Part shown: piece after piece, positions 28,081-37,444 of the stretch
Numbering within the stretch: position 1 is the stretch's first letter
Layout of the letters: every line of letters begins with the position of its first letter
Program-made: the position numbers and the translations under genes
From: Hyphomicrobiales bacterium
GTDB lineage: Bacteria; Pseudomonadota; Alphaproteobacteria; Rhizobiales; Beijerinckiaceae
NCBI GenBank assembly: GCA_027487245.1
Contig: JAIYDY010000032.1
Span: forward strand, 1-64,000
DNA length: 64,000 nt
Direction of reading: 5' to 3'
The notes under the pieces: model-generated
Seen by the model: the letters and a program-made list of their open reading frames with translations, nothing else
Databases searched by the model: none
What the model was told of the DNA's origin: nothing

Positions 28081-28740
28081 ATGAATGCCGCCCCTCCCGC
28101 TCCCTGGCAGTTGATCTGCGCCGATCTGTCCTGCCGACGCAATGAACGCACGCTGTTCGCCGGCCTGTCCTTCCGTGTCGGGGCAGGGCAGGCGCTGGCG
28201 CTGACTGGTCCCAACGGTGTGGGCAAGACCAGCCTGCTGCGCATCCTCGCGGGGCTCCTGCGCCCTGAAGGCGGCACGGTCGCACTTGATCCGCCGGAAG
28301 CAGACCTCGATCTTGGCCATCGCTCTGTCCTGGTCGGCAGCCGCGATCCGCTGAAAGGCGCGCTCAGCGTGCGCGAACTGCTCGCCGGTTGGCAGGCCAT
28401 CGTCTTCGGCGGCGGCGAGGATATCCTCGATGCGGCGCTGGAGGCCTTCGATCTGATGCCGCTGGCCAACGTGCCTTGCGCCTATCTCTCATCAGGCCAG
28501 CGCCGCCGTGTCTCGCTGGCCCGGCTTCTGCTGGCGTCGCCGCTGCGCTGCCCGGTCTGGCTGCTTGACGAGCCCACCAACGCGCTCGACGCCGGCGCGC
28601 GGGAAAAGCTGGCCGCTGCGGTGGCGATGCACCGGGCGCGCGGCGGGCTGGCCATAGCCGCAACCCACGATCCGCTCGACTGGCCGGAACTCACCATGCT
28701 CGATCTGGGCGCCCACAACGCGGCGCGGGCCAGGCCATGA
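28081..28740 (+). CDS. ccmA: Heme exporter ATP-binding protein CcmA
   Basis: A 219-residue ABC ATPase of the cytochrome c maturation complex CcmABCD, which releases holo-CcmE. Walker A GPNGVGKTS is at about residues 43-51, the signature LSSGQRRRVSLARL near 139-152 and Walker B VWLLDEP near 160. ccmB begins inside its stop (ATGA). It heads the ccmABCDG operon. Confidence 0.94.
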   Translation: MNAAPPAPWQLICADLSCRRNERTLFAGLSFRVGAGQALALTGPNGVGKTSLLRILAGLLRPEGGTVALDPPEADLDLGHRSVLVGSRDPLKGALSVRELLAGWQAIVFGGGEDILDAALEAFDLMPLANVPCAYLSSGQRRRVSLARLLLASPLRCPVWLLDEPTNALDAGAREKLAAAVAMHRARGGLAIAATHDPLDWPELTMLDLGAHNAARARP

Positions 28741-29402
28741 GTGCCTTCTTCGCCCTGGTGAAGCGGGATCTGGCGCTGGCCCTGCGCATCGGCGGCGGGG
28801 CGTCCTTCGCGCTGGTCTTCTTCCTGATGATCGTGACCCTGACGCCGTTCGCCATCGGGCCCGATCTCAACCTGCTCGCCCGCATTGCGCCAGCCATCCT
28901 CTGGATCGGGGCCGTGCTGGCCACGCTGATCGGGCTGGACCGCCTGTTTCAGGCGGATGCCGAAGATGGCACCCTCGATCTGATCAAGGCCTCGCCGCTG
29001 CCGCTGGAGGGCGTGGTGCTGGCCAAATGCCTTGCGCACTGGCTCACCACAGGCCTGCCATTGGCACTCGCAGCCCCCTTGTTCGGCCTGCTGTTGGCAA
29101 TGGAGCCGGCCGGCATGGCCGCCGCGTCCGCCAGCCTGCTGGTCGGAACGCCTGCCCTGACCTTCATCGGAGCTGTCGGAGCGGCCTTGACGGCCGGCAT
29201 CCGCCGTGGCGGCGTGCTGATCGCCATCATGGCTTTGCCGCTGATGATTCCAGTGCTGATCTTCGGCGTCGCCACCTGCAATGCCGCGACAGGCGGCACA
29301 GTCCCCTTCGCCACGCCGTTCGCGATCCTGTGTGCGCTGACGCTGATCTTCGCTGTCATTGGCGTGATCGGCGCGGCAGCCGGCCTGCGTCAATCGGATT
29401 GA
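28737..29402 (+). CDS. ccmB: Heme exporter permease CcmB
   Basis: A 221-residue inner-membrane protein with six predicted helices, the permease partner of CcmA. The N-terminal LVKRDLALALRIGGG and the internal LLVGTPALTFIGAVGAALT are typical CcmB text. It overlaps ccmA by four bases. A 106-base gap separates it from ccmC, the only gap in the operon; no promoter was evident there. Confidence 0.93.
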   Translation: MSAFFALVKRDLALALRIGGGASFALVFFLMIVTLTPFAIGPDLNLLARIAPAILWIGAVLATLIGLDRLFQADAEDGTLDLIKASPLPLEGVVLAKCLAHWLTTGLPLALAAPLFGLLLAMEPAGMAAASASLLVGTPALTFIGAVGAALTAGIRRGGVLIAIMALPLMIPVLIFGVATCNAATGGTVPFATPFAILCALTLIFAVIGVIGAAAGLRQSD

Positions 29403-29508
29403 ACCGATTTTCAGCTTGCCGGGCGGCCTGGTGCTGCAAATGCGCGCACGGATTGCGCCGGGGCCGCGCGGCAAGTAAATCTGCTGCGGGGAAACACACA
29501 CGGTCAGC

Positions 29509-30288
29509 ATGACATTCATCAACCAGCTCGCCAATCCGACGCGCTTCATGGCGCTTTCGAGCGGCCTCCTGCCCTGGATTGCCGGGCTCAGCGGCATCCT
29601 GTTCATTGTCGGATTCTACGGCGCGTTCTTCAGTGCGCCTGCCGATTACCAGCAGGGTGAAACCATCCGGATCATGTACATCCATGTCCCGGCGGCCTGG
29701 CTGGCCATGTTCTTCTACTCGCTGATGACCATCTCGGCGATCGGCGCACTCGTCTGGCGGCATCCGCTGGCGGAGGTGGCGCAGAAGGCCGCAGCCCCGA
29801 TCGGGGCGTCTTTTGCGCTGATCTGCCTGCTGACCGGCGCGCTCTGGGGCCGTCCGATGTGGGGCACCTACTGGGTCTGGGATGCGCGGCTGACCTCGAT
29901 GCTGGTGCTGTTGCTGATCTACCTCGCCATCATGGCGCTCTGGCGCACCATCGACGAGCCGACCCAGGCCGGCCGCGCCGTCTCGATCCTGACGCTGGTG
30001 GGCTTCATCAACATCCCGATCATCAAGTTCTCGGTCGACTGGTGGAACACGCTGCATCAGCCTGCTTCCGTGTTCCGCATGAATGGACCGACCATCCACC
30101 CCTCGATGCTCTGGCCGCTTCTGGTCTGCGCCGTCGCCTTCTCGCTGTTCGCCGTGGCACTGCATCTTGTGGCGATGCGCACCGAAATCATGCGCCGGCG
30201 CATCCGGACCCTGACCATTCTGGCCGCCGACAGGGCCGAACAGCCCGGCGCAACTCCCGGCATGATGGCGCGGGGGCCGGCCGAATGA
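29509..30288 (+). CDS. ccmC: Heme exporter protein CcmC
   Basis: A 259-residue membrane protein with six helices that hands heme to CcmE. The periplasmic tryptophan-rich motif WGTYWVWDARLTS and flanking histidines (YIHVPAAW, SVDWWNTLHQPAS) bind heme in this family. The cytoplasmic C-terminal tail is somewhat long. Its stop overlaps the ccmD start (ATGA). Confidence 0.94.
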   Translation: MTFINQLANPTRFMALSSGLLPWIAGLSGILFIVGFYGAFFSAPADYQQGETIRIMYIHVPAAWLAMFFYSLMTISAIGALVWRHPLAEVAQKAAAPIGASFALICLLTGALWGRPMWGTYWVWDARLTSMLVLLLIYLAIMALWRTIDEPTQAGRAVSILTLVGFINIPIIKFSVDWWNTLHQPASVFRMNGPTIHPSMLWPLLVCAVAFSLFAVALHLVAMRTEIMRRRIRTLTILAADRAEQPGATPGMMARGPAE

Positions 30289-30446
30289 CAGCGCTCGGAC
30301 CCCACGCCTTTTTCATCATTGGCTCTTATCTGGCGACCTTTGCCGTGATTGCAGCCCTGACCATCTGGATCATTGCCGACAACCGCGCGCGAAAGCGCGA
30401 ACTTGCCCGGCTCGACCACCGCCAGCACGGAGCGGACCGCCCATGA
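30285..30446 (+). CDS. ccmD: Heme exporter protein CcmD
   Basis: A 53-residue single-helix protein (membrane segment about residues 8-31) with a basic tail (NRARKRELARLD), as in CcmD, which helps release holo-CcmE from CcmABC. It is too short to be noticed by length alone, but four-base overlaps with both ccmC and ccmG confirm it. Confidence 0.9.
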   Translation: MTALGPHAFFIIGSYLATFAVIAALTIWIIADNRARKRELARLDHRQHGADRP

Positions 30447-31039
30447 GTGAAGCGGACCTGACGACGGCGCCACGGCGCAACTGGCTCCATCTGGCACCGT
30501 TGGCCTTTTTCGCGCTGCTGGCGCTGCTGTTCCTGTTCCGCCTGTTTGCCGGGGATGCCTCCCGGGTGCCGTCGGCCCTGATCGGCAAGCCATCGCCGTC
30601 CCTGACTCTTCCCTCGCTGGAAGGATTGCTGCGCGACGGCCGGCCGGTGCCTGGCATCGCACCTGCCGACCTGCGCGATGGGCGCGTCACCATCCTCAAT
30701 GTCTTCGCATCGTGGTGCGCGCCGTGCCGCGTCGAACATCCCTTTCTCGTCGAAATGGCCACCCATGAGGCGGTGCGGACGGGCAGGGTGCAGGTGATGG
30801 GCCTCAACTACAAGGACGAGCCCGAAAATGCCCGGCGGTTTCTCGGCGCGCTGGGCAACCCTTATGCGGCGGTCGGCACGGACCGGACCGGTCGCTCGTC
30901 GATCGAATGGGGTGTCTACGGCGTGCCGGAGACCTTCCTGATTGGCAAGGACGGCACGATCCTGAAAAAGCACATCGGCCAGCTCACCGAAGACAGCGCC
31001 CGCGCCTTGCTGGCGGAAGCCGTCGCCGCGGCACGCTAG
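30443..31039 (+). CDS. ccmG: Thiol:disulfide oxidoreductase CcmG/DsbE
   Basis: A 198-residue membrane-anchored thioredoxin-fold protein that reduces apocytochrome c or CcmH. The anchor lies at about residues 14-35, the active site is FASWCAPCRVEHP and the cis-Pro is in GVYGVPETF. It overlaps ccmD by four bases. Genes ccmE, ccmF and ccmH are not in the window. The TAG stop overlaps the convergent yciB stop in the palindrome CTAG. Confidence 0.94.
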   Translation: MSEADLTTAPRRNWLHLAPLAFFALLALLFLFRLFAGDASRVPSALIGKPSPSLTLPSLEGLLRDGRPVPGIAPADLRDGRVTILNVFASWCAPCRVEHPFLVEMATHEAVRTGRVQVMGLNYKDEPENARRFLGALGNPYAAVGTDRTGRSSIEWGVYGVPETFLIGKDGTILKKHIGQLTEDSARALLAEAVAAAR

Positions 31040-31674
31040 TCCTTCGGTCCGGCCTTCTCGTCCTTGACCTCGTGTTTCAGGATCAGCGGCGTCTGCGACA
31101 GCGCAAAGGCGATGGTGATCGGCATGATCCCCCAGACCTTGAACCCGACCCAGAAGTCGGTCGAAAAACTGCGCCAGACGATCTCGTTGATCGCGGCGAG
31201 CACGAAGAAGAACAGCCCCCAGCGAAAGGTCAGCTTCTTCCAGCCCTCGTCCGTCAGGCTCATCACGCTGTCCAGCACGTAAGGCAGCAACGGCCGGCCC
31301 ATGGCAAGGCCGCCCAGCAGCACGCAGCCGAACAGCGAATTGACGATCGTCGGCTTGAGCTTGATGAACAACTCGTCGTTCAGCGCCAGTGTCAGCCCGC
31401 CAAACACGGTCACCACCACAGCATTGATCACGGCCATGCGCGGCAGGTGGTTGAGCAGGATCTTCGACAGGGCCAGCGAGATCAGCGAAGCGACCATGAA
31501 GACGCCGGTCGCCACGAAGATGCGCTGGTCGGAAGCCACCCCGAACCAGCGGTCGCCATAGGAATTGGCAAAGAAGAAGATCGCCAGCGGCCCGAATTCG
31601 AGGCCGAGCTTCAGCAGCGGGTTGACCTGTTCCGCCGCTGGCTTTTCCGTGACCGGCTTGACCTGTTCGCTCAT
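31036..31674 (-). CDS. yciB: Inner membrane-spanning protein YciB (septation protein A family)
   Basis: A 212-residue protein with five to six membrane helices. Family landmarks are LEFGPLAIFFFANS near the N-terminus, the central LTLALNDELFIKLKPTI and LDEGWKKLTFRWGLFF-like text (read LTDEGWKKLTFRWG). Members affect cell division and envelope integrity. Its ATG overlaps the ftsY stop (ATGA), so it is coupled to ftsY. Confidence 0.93.
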   Translation of the reverse strand: MSEQVKPVTEKPAAEQVNPLLKLGLEFGPLAIFFFANSYGDRWFGVASDQRIFVATGVFMVASLISLALSKILLNHLPRMAVINAVVVTVFGGLTLALNDELFIKLKPTIVNSLFGCVLLGGLAMGRPLLPYVLDSVMSLTDEGWKKLTFRWGLFFFVLAAINEIVWRSFSTDFWVGFKVWGIMPITIAFALSQTPLILKHEVKDEKAGPKD

Positions 31675-32909
31675 GTTGCCCGCTCCAGACCTGCGATCGC
31701 CCGCGCAAAATCGGTGGCATCGAAGGGTTCAAGATCATCGACCCCTTCGCCAACCCCGATGAAATGCACCGGCAGGGCGAACTTCGACGCCAGCGACACC
31801 AGAATCCCGCCGCGCGCCGTGCCGTCGAGCTTGGTCATCACCAGCCCGGTCACCCCGGCCATCTGGCGGAAGACCTCGACCTGCGCGATCGCATTCTGTC
31901 CGACAGTGGCATCAAGCACCAGCAGCACCGCGTGCGGCGCGCCGGCATCCACCTTGCGGATCACCCGCACCACCTTGGCCAGCTCTTCCATCAATTCTGT
32001 GCGGTTCTGGAGCCGGCCTGCCGTGTCGACCAGCAGCACATCGGTGCCGGCAGCCTTGGCCTGTTCCAGCGCATCGAACGCAAGGCCGGCAGCATCGGCG
32101 CCCTGTTCGCGCGCGATCACGGCGGCTCCCGTCCGCTCGCCCCAGACCTTGAGCTGCTCGATGGCTGCCGCCCGGAACGTGTCGCCAGCTGCCAGCATCA
32201 CCGAGCGCCCCTCTGCCCGGAACTTGGCCGAAAGCTTGCCGATGGTCGTGGTCTTGCCCGAACCGTTGACACCCACCATCAGGATCACGAACGGCTTCAT
32301 GGCCGCATCGATCACCAGCGGGGATGCCACCGGCCTGAGAATGTCCCCAACCTCGCCGGCAAGGATGGCGCGCACCTCGTCGCCGGAAATGCCCTTCTCG
32401 TAGCGGCTCGAACCGACCACCTTGGCCACGCGGGCTGCCGTGTCCACTCCCAGATCGGCCTGGATCAGGATGTCTTCGAGATCGTCAAGCGTGCCGGCGT
32501 CAAGCTTGCGCTTGGTGAACAGGTCGGTGATCCCCGTCGTCAGCGCCGACGATGTCCGTGAAAGCCCGGCGCTCAGCCGCGTCCACCAGCTTCGGCGCGG
32601 GGCCGGCACGGGCAGATCCTGTTCGGGCACAGCGACGCTGGAGCTGACGGGACTGTCTACGGGGATTCTGGAAACAACATCTACGGAAGCAGCGGCTTCG
32701 GAGGACGTCGCGGCAGTTATGGCAGCGCCATCGCCCGTGATGTCGGGAGCCGGGCCGCCGGAACCGGCGACATCGACGTCCACGACAACGGGCTCACCAG
32801 TCTCCGTCCCGGCAACGGGGACACTTGCCGGCACGTGCTCTGGCTCGGCCTTGCCGCCCCTGCCGAACAGGCGTGCCAGAAGGCCGGGCTTCTTGTCGCT
32901 GTCGCTCAT
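31671..32909 (-). CDS. ftsY: Signal recognition particle receptor FtsY
   Basis: A 412-residue SRP GTPase that docks ribosome-SRP complexes at the membrane. The first 110 residues are a variable, Ala/Val-rich acidic region, preceded by a basic amphipathic N-terminus (LLARLFGRGGK). The NG domain follows with G1 GVNGSGKTTTIGKL, G2 DTFRAAAIEQL, G3 DTAGRLQNRTEL and G4 TKLDGTARGG. The ATG at 32909 has AGGA five bases upstream. It is divergent from the pseudouridine synthase gene. Confidence 0.95.
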   Translation of the reverse strand: MSDSDKKPGLLARLFGRGGKAEPEHVPASVPVAGTETGEPVVVDVDVAGSGGPAPDITGDGAAITAATSSEAAASVDVVSRIPVDSPVSSSVAVPEQDLPVPAPRRSWWTRLSAGLSRTSSALTTGITDLFTKRKLDAGTLDDLEDILIQADLGVDTAARVAKVVGSSRYEKGISGDEVRAILAGEVGDILRPVASPLVIDAAMKPFVILMVGVNGSGKTTTIGKLSAKFRAEGRSVMLAAGDTFRAAAIEQLKVWGERTGAAVIAREQGADAAGLAFDALEQAKAAGTDVLLVDTAGRLQNRTELMEELAKVVRVIRKVDAGAPHAVLLVLDATVGQNAIAQVEVFRQMAGVTGLVMTKLDGTARGGILVSLASKFALPVHFIGVGEGVDDLEPFDATDFARAIAGLERAT

Positions 32910-32986
32910 CTGTCCTGCGCTTCCGCCTTGATCCGATGCGGCGCCACGGCTTGCGACCGCGCCCAAGTCTCGTTACCCGGTTCGGC

Positions 32987-33772
32987 ATGACATCGAAAGA
33001 CGTGATCGCACAAGCCGGTGCCGCAGGGCCTCAGGTTGCCAGCCTGACCGAGGAGGCCATGCTGGCGCGTGTGCTCCACCGCGACGCCATGATGCTGGTG
33101 ATCGACAAGCCGCCCGGCATGCCGGTTCACAAGGGCCCGCAGAACGCCCAGAGCAAGCGCAGCGGCCTCAGCGACCAGCCGCTGGACAGTTTCTTTCCCG
33201 CCTTGCGCTTCGGCCTGCCGAGACCGCCCGAGCTTGCGCACCGGCTCGATCGCGACACCTCAGGCTGCCTCGTGCTAGGCCGCCATCGCCAGGCGCTGGC
33301 AAGGCTGGGTGACCTTTTCAAGACCGGGGCCATCGCCAAGACATATTGGGCGGTCGTCGAGGGCGACCCGGAAGCCGATGCCGGCCGCATCGATGTGCCT
33401 CTGATCCGGCTCGATCCGCAGCGCGGCTGGTGGATGAAGGCCGCCGATGAGAGCCAGAGCGCCGACAGCCTGCCATCGACAACGCTCTGGACCGTGCTCG
33501 GCCGGTCCGCCGACCGCTCCCTCGCCTGGATGGAGCTGACACCGCTGACCGGCCGCACCCATCAGCTCAGGGTGCATTGCCAGGCCTCGGGATGGCCGAT
33601 CATTGGCGATCCGATCTATGGCTCCGGTCCCCGCTTCGGCGGCCCTGGCCTGCATCTGCATGCGCGCGCAATCCGCATTCCGCTGCACCTGAAAAAGCCG
33701 CCTATAACGGTCGAAGCCCCGCCGCCCGCCCATATGCTGGCCGCGCTCGCCGCCTGCAACTGGTCGGCCTGA
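32987..33772 (+). CDS. RluA-family RNA pseudouridine synthase
   Basis: A 261-residue pseudouridine synthase. The catalytic Asp lies in HRLDRDTSGCLVLGR (about residues 85-99); the RTHQLRVH motif is near residue 189. There is no S4 RNA-binding domain, as in RluA/TruC-type members, so the target may be 23S rRNA or tRNA; this cannot be decided. The ATG at 32987 fits homologues and gives 77 bases of shared promoter space with ftsY. Confidence 0.88.
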   Translation: MTSKDVIAQAGAAGPQVASLTEEAMLARVLHRDAMMLVIDKPPGMPVHKGPQNAQSKRSGLSDQPLDSFFPALRFGLPRPPELAHRLDRDTSGCLVLGRHRQALARLGDLFKTGAIAKTYWAVVEGDPEADAGRIDVPLIRLDPQRGWWMKAADESQSADSLPSTTLWTVLGRSADRSLAWMELTPLTGRTHQLRVHCQASGWPIIGDPIYGSGPRFGGPGLHLHARAIRIPLHLKKPPITVEAPPPAHMLAALAACNWSA

Positions 33773-33795
33773 GCCGTTCGCAGCTGAACGCTGCC

Positions 33796-34086
33796 TTATG
33801 CCACCATCGCATCCATGGCGCGGGCCATGGCAATGTCCAGCGCGCTGAGTCCGCCCGCATCATGGGTCGAAAGCGTCACGTCGACGGTCCTGTAGACATT
33901 CGACCATTCCGGGTGATGGTCCATCTTCTCGGCCAGCATGGCGACGCGGCTCATCCAGCCAAAGGCGACATTGAAATCGGCGAAGACGAAGCGCTTGCTG
34001 ATCGCATCGCGGCCTTCCACCTCGGTCCAGCCGGCAAGGGCTGAGAGGGCTGCTGCCCGTTCCGGGCCTTCGAGGCGAGGCGGCAT
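33796..34086 (-). CDS. 4a-hydroxytetrahydrobiopterin dehydratase
   Basis: A 96-residue pterin-4a-carbinolamine dehydratase (PCD/DCoH fold). The signature [18 protein letters not shown] with the catalytic His pair, followed by STHDAGGLS, is intact. It recycles the pterin cofactor of aromatic hydroxylases or serves in other pterin chemistry; no phenylalanine hydroxylase gene is nearby. GGAGAA precedes the ATG at 34086. It is the last of two minus-strand genes with thpR upstream. Confidence 0.93.
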   Translation of the reverse strand: MPPRLEGPERAAALSALAGWTEVEGRDAISKRFVFADFNVAFGWMSRVAMLAEKMDHHPEWSNVYRTVDVTLSTHDAGGLSALDIAMARAMDAMVA

Positions 34087-34134
34087 GGTCAATTCTCCGG
34101 ATGCGGGTTGGCCGTCGGAGACAGGCCGACCAAG

Positions 34135-34689
34135 TCAGATGGCCTGCCGCAACCGCGCGTCAAGGGGATAGGCCGCCTCGACGAGATAAGGCCCGCCGCC
34201 GGTCGAGGCTCGCGAGGAGTACAGCACGAAGCGCCGGGCCGTGAAACTCATCGGGCGGATGATGGCCCTGCTCGACAGGTAGTCCGCGACAGCGATGACC
34301 GAAGCCCCCTTGATGCGCCCCAGCGTGACATGCGGCACGAACTTGCGCGGCTCGGGCGCGAGGCCGATGCGGCGCATCAATCGTTCATGCTCGGCCTGCA
34401 GGTCAGACAAAGCGGCACTGGGCGCAACCCGCGCGAACACCGAGTGCGGCTTGTCACCCCCGAAGCTGGCGATCTGGTCGAGCGTGATCGTGACCGGCCC
34501 ACGCTGGATGTCGGCGAGGAAGTCAAAGGCATCGCGCGCTGTCATGCCATCCACATCGCCAAGGAAGCGCAAGGTGATGTGATAGTCGGACGGCTCGATC
34601 CAGCGGGCACCGGACAGGCCGCCGCGATGCATCGACAATTGCAGCGCAATGTCGGGTGGCACTTCCAGACCGGTGAACAGCCGAGGCAT
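34135..34689 (-). CDS. thpR: RNA 2',3'-cyclic phosphodiesterase ThpR (2H family)
   Basis: A 184-residue 2H phosphoesterase. The two HxT[L] motifs are present: DYHITLRFLG near residue 39 and FVPHVTLGR near residue 124. The family hydrolyses 2',3'-cyclic phosphates at RNA ends and can ligate 2'-5' bonds in vitro. It begins 80 bases after the aldo/keto reductase gene and may be cotranscribed with the dehydratase gene 48 bases downstream. Confidence 0.92.
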   Translation of the reverse strand: MPRLFTGLEVPPDIALQLSMHRGGLSGARWIEPSDYHITLRFLGDVDGMTARDAFDFLADIQRGPVTITLDQIASFGGDKPHSVFARVAPSAALSDLQAEHERLMRRIGLAPEPRKFVPHVTLGRIKGASVIAVADYLSSRAIIRPMSFTARRFVLYSSRASTGGGPYLVEAAYPLDARLRQAI

Positions 34690-34769
34690 GATTCGGGATT
34701 CTTCCCCAATCCTGCGACATTTACGAGACGGTTTTTCGGGTCGTGCCCGCTTTTTCCGTTGTCCGTCCG

Positions 34770-35828
34770 TCAGGGGCAGGGATTGCCCCGCAACTGGTGC
34801 ACGGCATCGAGGTCGGCCAGCAGTTCCGGCGTCATCGTCACCGCCCGCGAGCCTTCGATGCAGACCTTGAGCTGCGCCAGCGACGTCGCCCCGATGATGT
34901 TCGAGGTCGTGAAGGGCCGGCTGGTGACGAAGGCCACGGCCATCGCGGAGGGATCGAGCCCGTGGCGTGCCGCCACGGCCACATAGTCGGCGATGGCCTG
35001 TTCAGCCCCTGGCGTCTGGTAACGCTGGCCACGGTCGAACAGCGTGGTCCGGGCCCCCGCAGGCCGGGCACCACCCAGATACTTGCCGGACAGGAAGCCC
35101 TGCGCCAGTGGCGAATAGGCCAGCAAACCCACCTGCTCGCGCAGGAAGACCTCGGCCATCGCCACGTCATAGGTGCGGTTGAGCAGGTTGTAGGCATTCT
35201 GCACCGTCTGGACGCGGGGCAGGCCTTTCGACTCGGCCGCAAACAGGAAACGCATCGTTCCCCAGGCGCTCTCGTTGGACAGCCCGATATGGCGCACCTT
35301 GCCAGCCTTGACGAAGCCCTGAAGCACCTCGAGCTGCGATTCGATGCTGTTCTCGTCGGGCAGCGGCTTGAAGCTGTCGATGTTGAAGCGCGTCGGGTTC
35401 GAACCCCACGGGGCTGGACGCTCGGGCCAGTGCAGCTGATACAGATCGATATAGTCGGTACGCAGGCGCTTCAGCGAGCTCTCGAGGGCATAGGTCATCT
35501 GCGCCTTGTCGAGCCGGCCTTCCTGCGGCGGATCGCGGAACCACGTCATCTGCGAGCGGCCGATGGTCTTGGAGGCGAGGATGACCTTGTCGCGGTTGCG
35601 GCGCGCGGCAAACCATGAGCCGATGATCCGCTCCGTCGAGCCTTGCGTCTCCGCCTTGGGCGGGATCGAGTAGAGCTCCGCCGTGTCGAAGAAGTTCACG
35701 CCCTGGTCGAGCGCGTAGTCCATCTGGGCATGGCCCTCGGCCTCGGTGTTCTGCTGACCCCAGGTCATGGTGCCAAGGCAGATGTCGGACACCGACAGGT
35801 CGGTGCGGCCAAGCGGGCGATGGGACAT
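34770..35828 (-). CDS. Aldo/keto reductase (Tas-like)
   Basis: A 352-residue TIM-barrel NADPH-dependent aldo/keto reductase. The catalytic Asp and Tyr are in FFDTAELYSI, the Lys in ILASKTIG, and the His in DLYQLHWPER. The long form with the PAPWG insertion and NIIGATS near the C-terminus matches the Tas/YajO subgroup. The physiological substrate is unknown. It stands between the esterase gene (47 bases upstream) and thpR, all on the minus strand. Confidence 0.92.
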   Translation of the reverse strand: MSHRPLGRTDLSVSDICLGTMTWGQQNTEAEGHAQMDYALDQGVNFFDTAELYSIPPKAETQGSTERIIGSWFAARRNRDKVILASKTIGRSQMTWFRDPPQEGRLDKAQMTYALESSLKRLRTDYIDLYQLHWPERPAPWGSNPTRFNIDSFKPLPDENSIESQLEVLQGFVKAGKVRHIGLSNESAWGTMRFLFAAESKGLPRVQTVQNAYNLLNRTYDVAMAEVFLREQVGLLAYSPLAQGFLSGKYLGGARPAGARTTLFDRGQRYQTPGAEQAIADYVAVAARHGLDPSAMAVAFVTSRPFTTSNIIGATSLAQLKVCIEGSRAVTMTPELLADLDAVHQLRGNPCP

Positions 35829-35875
35829 TGAAGGCTCCAGGCAATCAGATGAGAGAGGGACCAGATGACCAGCCG

Positions 35876-36547
35876 TCAGTCGGGCCGGGCCAGGCTGGCG
35901 ATGAAGCGCTCGACACTGGGCAGGATGCGTTCGACGATCAGCCTGATGCCTTCCGCGGTGGGATGAATGCCGTCGTTCTGATTGAGTTCTCGCCGGCCCG
36001 CAACCCCGTCGAGGAAGAACGGATACAGGATCAGCCCGTGCTCCCGCGCCAGATCGGGGAAGATGCTGTCGAAACGCTGCTGGAAATCCGCGCCCATGTT
36101 TGGCGGTGCCCGCATGCCCGCCAGCATGACCGGTATCTTGCGCGCCTTCAGCCGCACGATGATCTGGTCGAGCGCGCTGCGGGTCTGGGCCGGATCGAGA
36201 CCGCGCAACGCGTCATTGGCCCCCAGTTCGACGATCACACCATCGACGCCATCGCCGATCGACCAGTCCAGCCGGTCGAGGCCAGCCTGCGTGGTGTCAC
36301 CGGACACGCCGGCATTCTCGATCACGATCTTGCGACCTGTCGTCTCAAGGGCCTTCTGCAGCTGGGCAGGGAAGGCTGCGGAGGCCGGCAATCCATAGCC
36401 TGCCGTGAGGCTGTCGCCGAAGGCAATGATCCTGAGAGGCCGGTCCGCCGCCTGCAAAGGCTGGAAAGCGGAAACCAGAAGGCCCGCGGACAACACCAGA
36501 AGCATTGTCATCATACGCAGGCGCGCGACCCCTTTCGCAAACCACAT
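35876..36547 (-). CDS. GDSL-type arylesterase/lysophospholipase (TesA-like)
   Basis: A 223-residue SGNH hydrolase with a signal peptide ending near PLQAAD (about residue 36). The blocks are FGDSLTAGYG with the nucleophile Ser, the Gly/Asn blocks NAGVSGDT and LGANDALRG, and DGIHPT with the catalytic Asp and His. The ATG at 36547 is chosen; the open frame continues far upstream but overlaps the divergent ABC gene there. Divergence from an ABC ATPase/permease pair repeats the tesA-ybbA-ybbP order of E. coli. Confidence 0.88.
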   Translation of the reverse strand: MWFAKGVARLRMMTMLLVLSAGLLVSAFQPLQAADRPLRIIAFGDSLTAGYGLPASAAFPAQLQKALETTGRKIVIENAGVSGDTTQAGLDRLDWSIGDGVDGVIVELGANDALRGLDPAQTRSALDQIIVRLKARKIPVMLAGMRAPPNMGADFQQRFDSIFPDLAREHGLILYPFFLDGVAGRRELNQNDGIHPTAEGIRLIVERILPSVERFIASLARPD

Positions 36548-36746
36548 CGGGACGCCATCTGAACAACGTCGGCGTGCGTGACCAAGCCCGGCACTTGGGA
36601 TGTCACGGCCATGGACGTCCTCCGCGCGTGCTGGCGTAACGTTTGCAGGGCTGGCTGCAGGCATTGGCGCTTCGATTGTTCCACCTGTTTGCGTTGCGGC
36701 TCGCCCGTTTGCCGGTCCTGTTCCTCGAAAGATTGCGTGAACGATC

Positions 36747-37442
36747 ATGTCCGCCCTGATTGAACTGAAAAATGTCGAACTCAGTCTGGGGCGCGACGCC
36801 GCGCGCGTCCATATCCTGAAGGGGATCTCGCTGACCATCGAGGCCGGTGAAGCGGTCGGCCTTGTCGGGCCATCCGGCTCGGGCAAATCGAGCCTGCTCA
36901 TGGTCATGGCCGGGCTGGAGCGCGCTGACAAGGGCCAGGTGCTGATCGAAGGCGTCGACCTGTCGGGCATGGGCGAGGACGCTCTGGCGATCTTTCGCGG
37001 CCGGCGCATCGGCATCGTCTTCCAGTCCTTCCATCTGGTTCCGACCATGACGGCGCGCGAGAACGTGGCATTGCCGCTCGAACTGGCAGGCCGAAAAGAT
37101 GCTTTCGAACGCGCCGAGCGCGAGCTGGCATCGGTCGGCCTCGCCGAGCGCATGAACCACTATCCGGCGCAGCTTTCGGGTGGCGAACAGCAGCGTGTGG
37201 CGATTGCACGGGCGCTGGCACCCGATCCGGCCATCCTCGTGGCGGATGAGCCGACCGGAAACCTTGATGAGACCACAGGCGCCTCGATTGTCGATCTGCT
37301 CTTCGCCCTGAAGCGCGAGCGGGGCGCGACCCTCGTTCTGGTCACGCATGATGCGAGCCTTGCTGCCAGGTGCGATCGCACGATCCGGCTGCGATCGGGC
37401 CAGATCTCGCACCTCAGCGCCGTCCAGAACGTCATGGCCTGA
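36747..37442 (+). CDS. ABC transporter ATP-binding protein (YbbA/LolD-like)
   Basis: A 231-residue ATPase of the MacB/LolD group. Walker A GPSGSGKSSLL is near residue 40, the signature LSGGEQQRVAIARAL near 144 and Walker B ILVADEPTGNLDE near 164. Its permease gene begins two bases after its stop. Order next to a tesA-type gene supports a YbbA function, which in other bacteria is linked to handling hydrophobic envelope molecules; this is inference. Confidence 0.92.
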   Translation: MSALIELKNVELSLGRDAARVHILKGISLTIEAGEAVGLVGPSGSGKSSLLMVMAGLERADKGQVLIEGVDLSGMGEDALAIFRGRRIGIVFQSFHLVPTMTARENVALPLELAGRKDAFERAERELASVGLAERMNHYPAQLSGGEQQRVAIARALAPDPAILVADEPTGNLDETTGASIVDLLFALKRERGATLVLVTHDASLAARCDRTIRLRSGQISHLSAVQNVMA

Positions 37443-37444
37443 GC

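Noticed and set aside
36548-37153. N-terminal extension of the GDSL esterase frame to 425 residues
   Set aside because: The extension overlaps the divergent ABC ATPase gene and lacks homology; the signal peptide starts near 36547.
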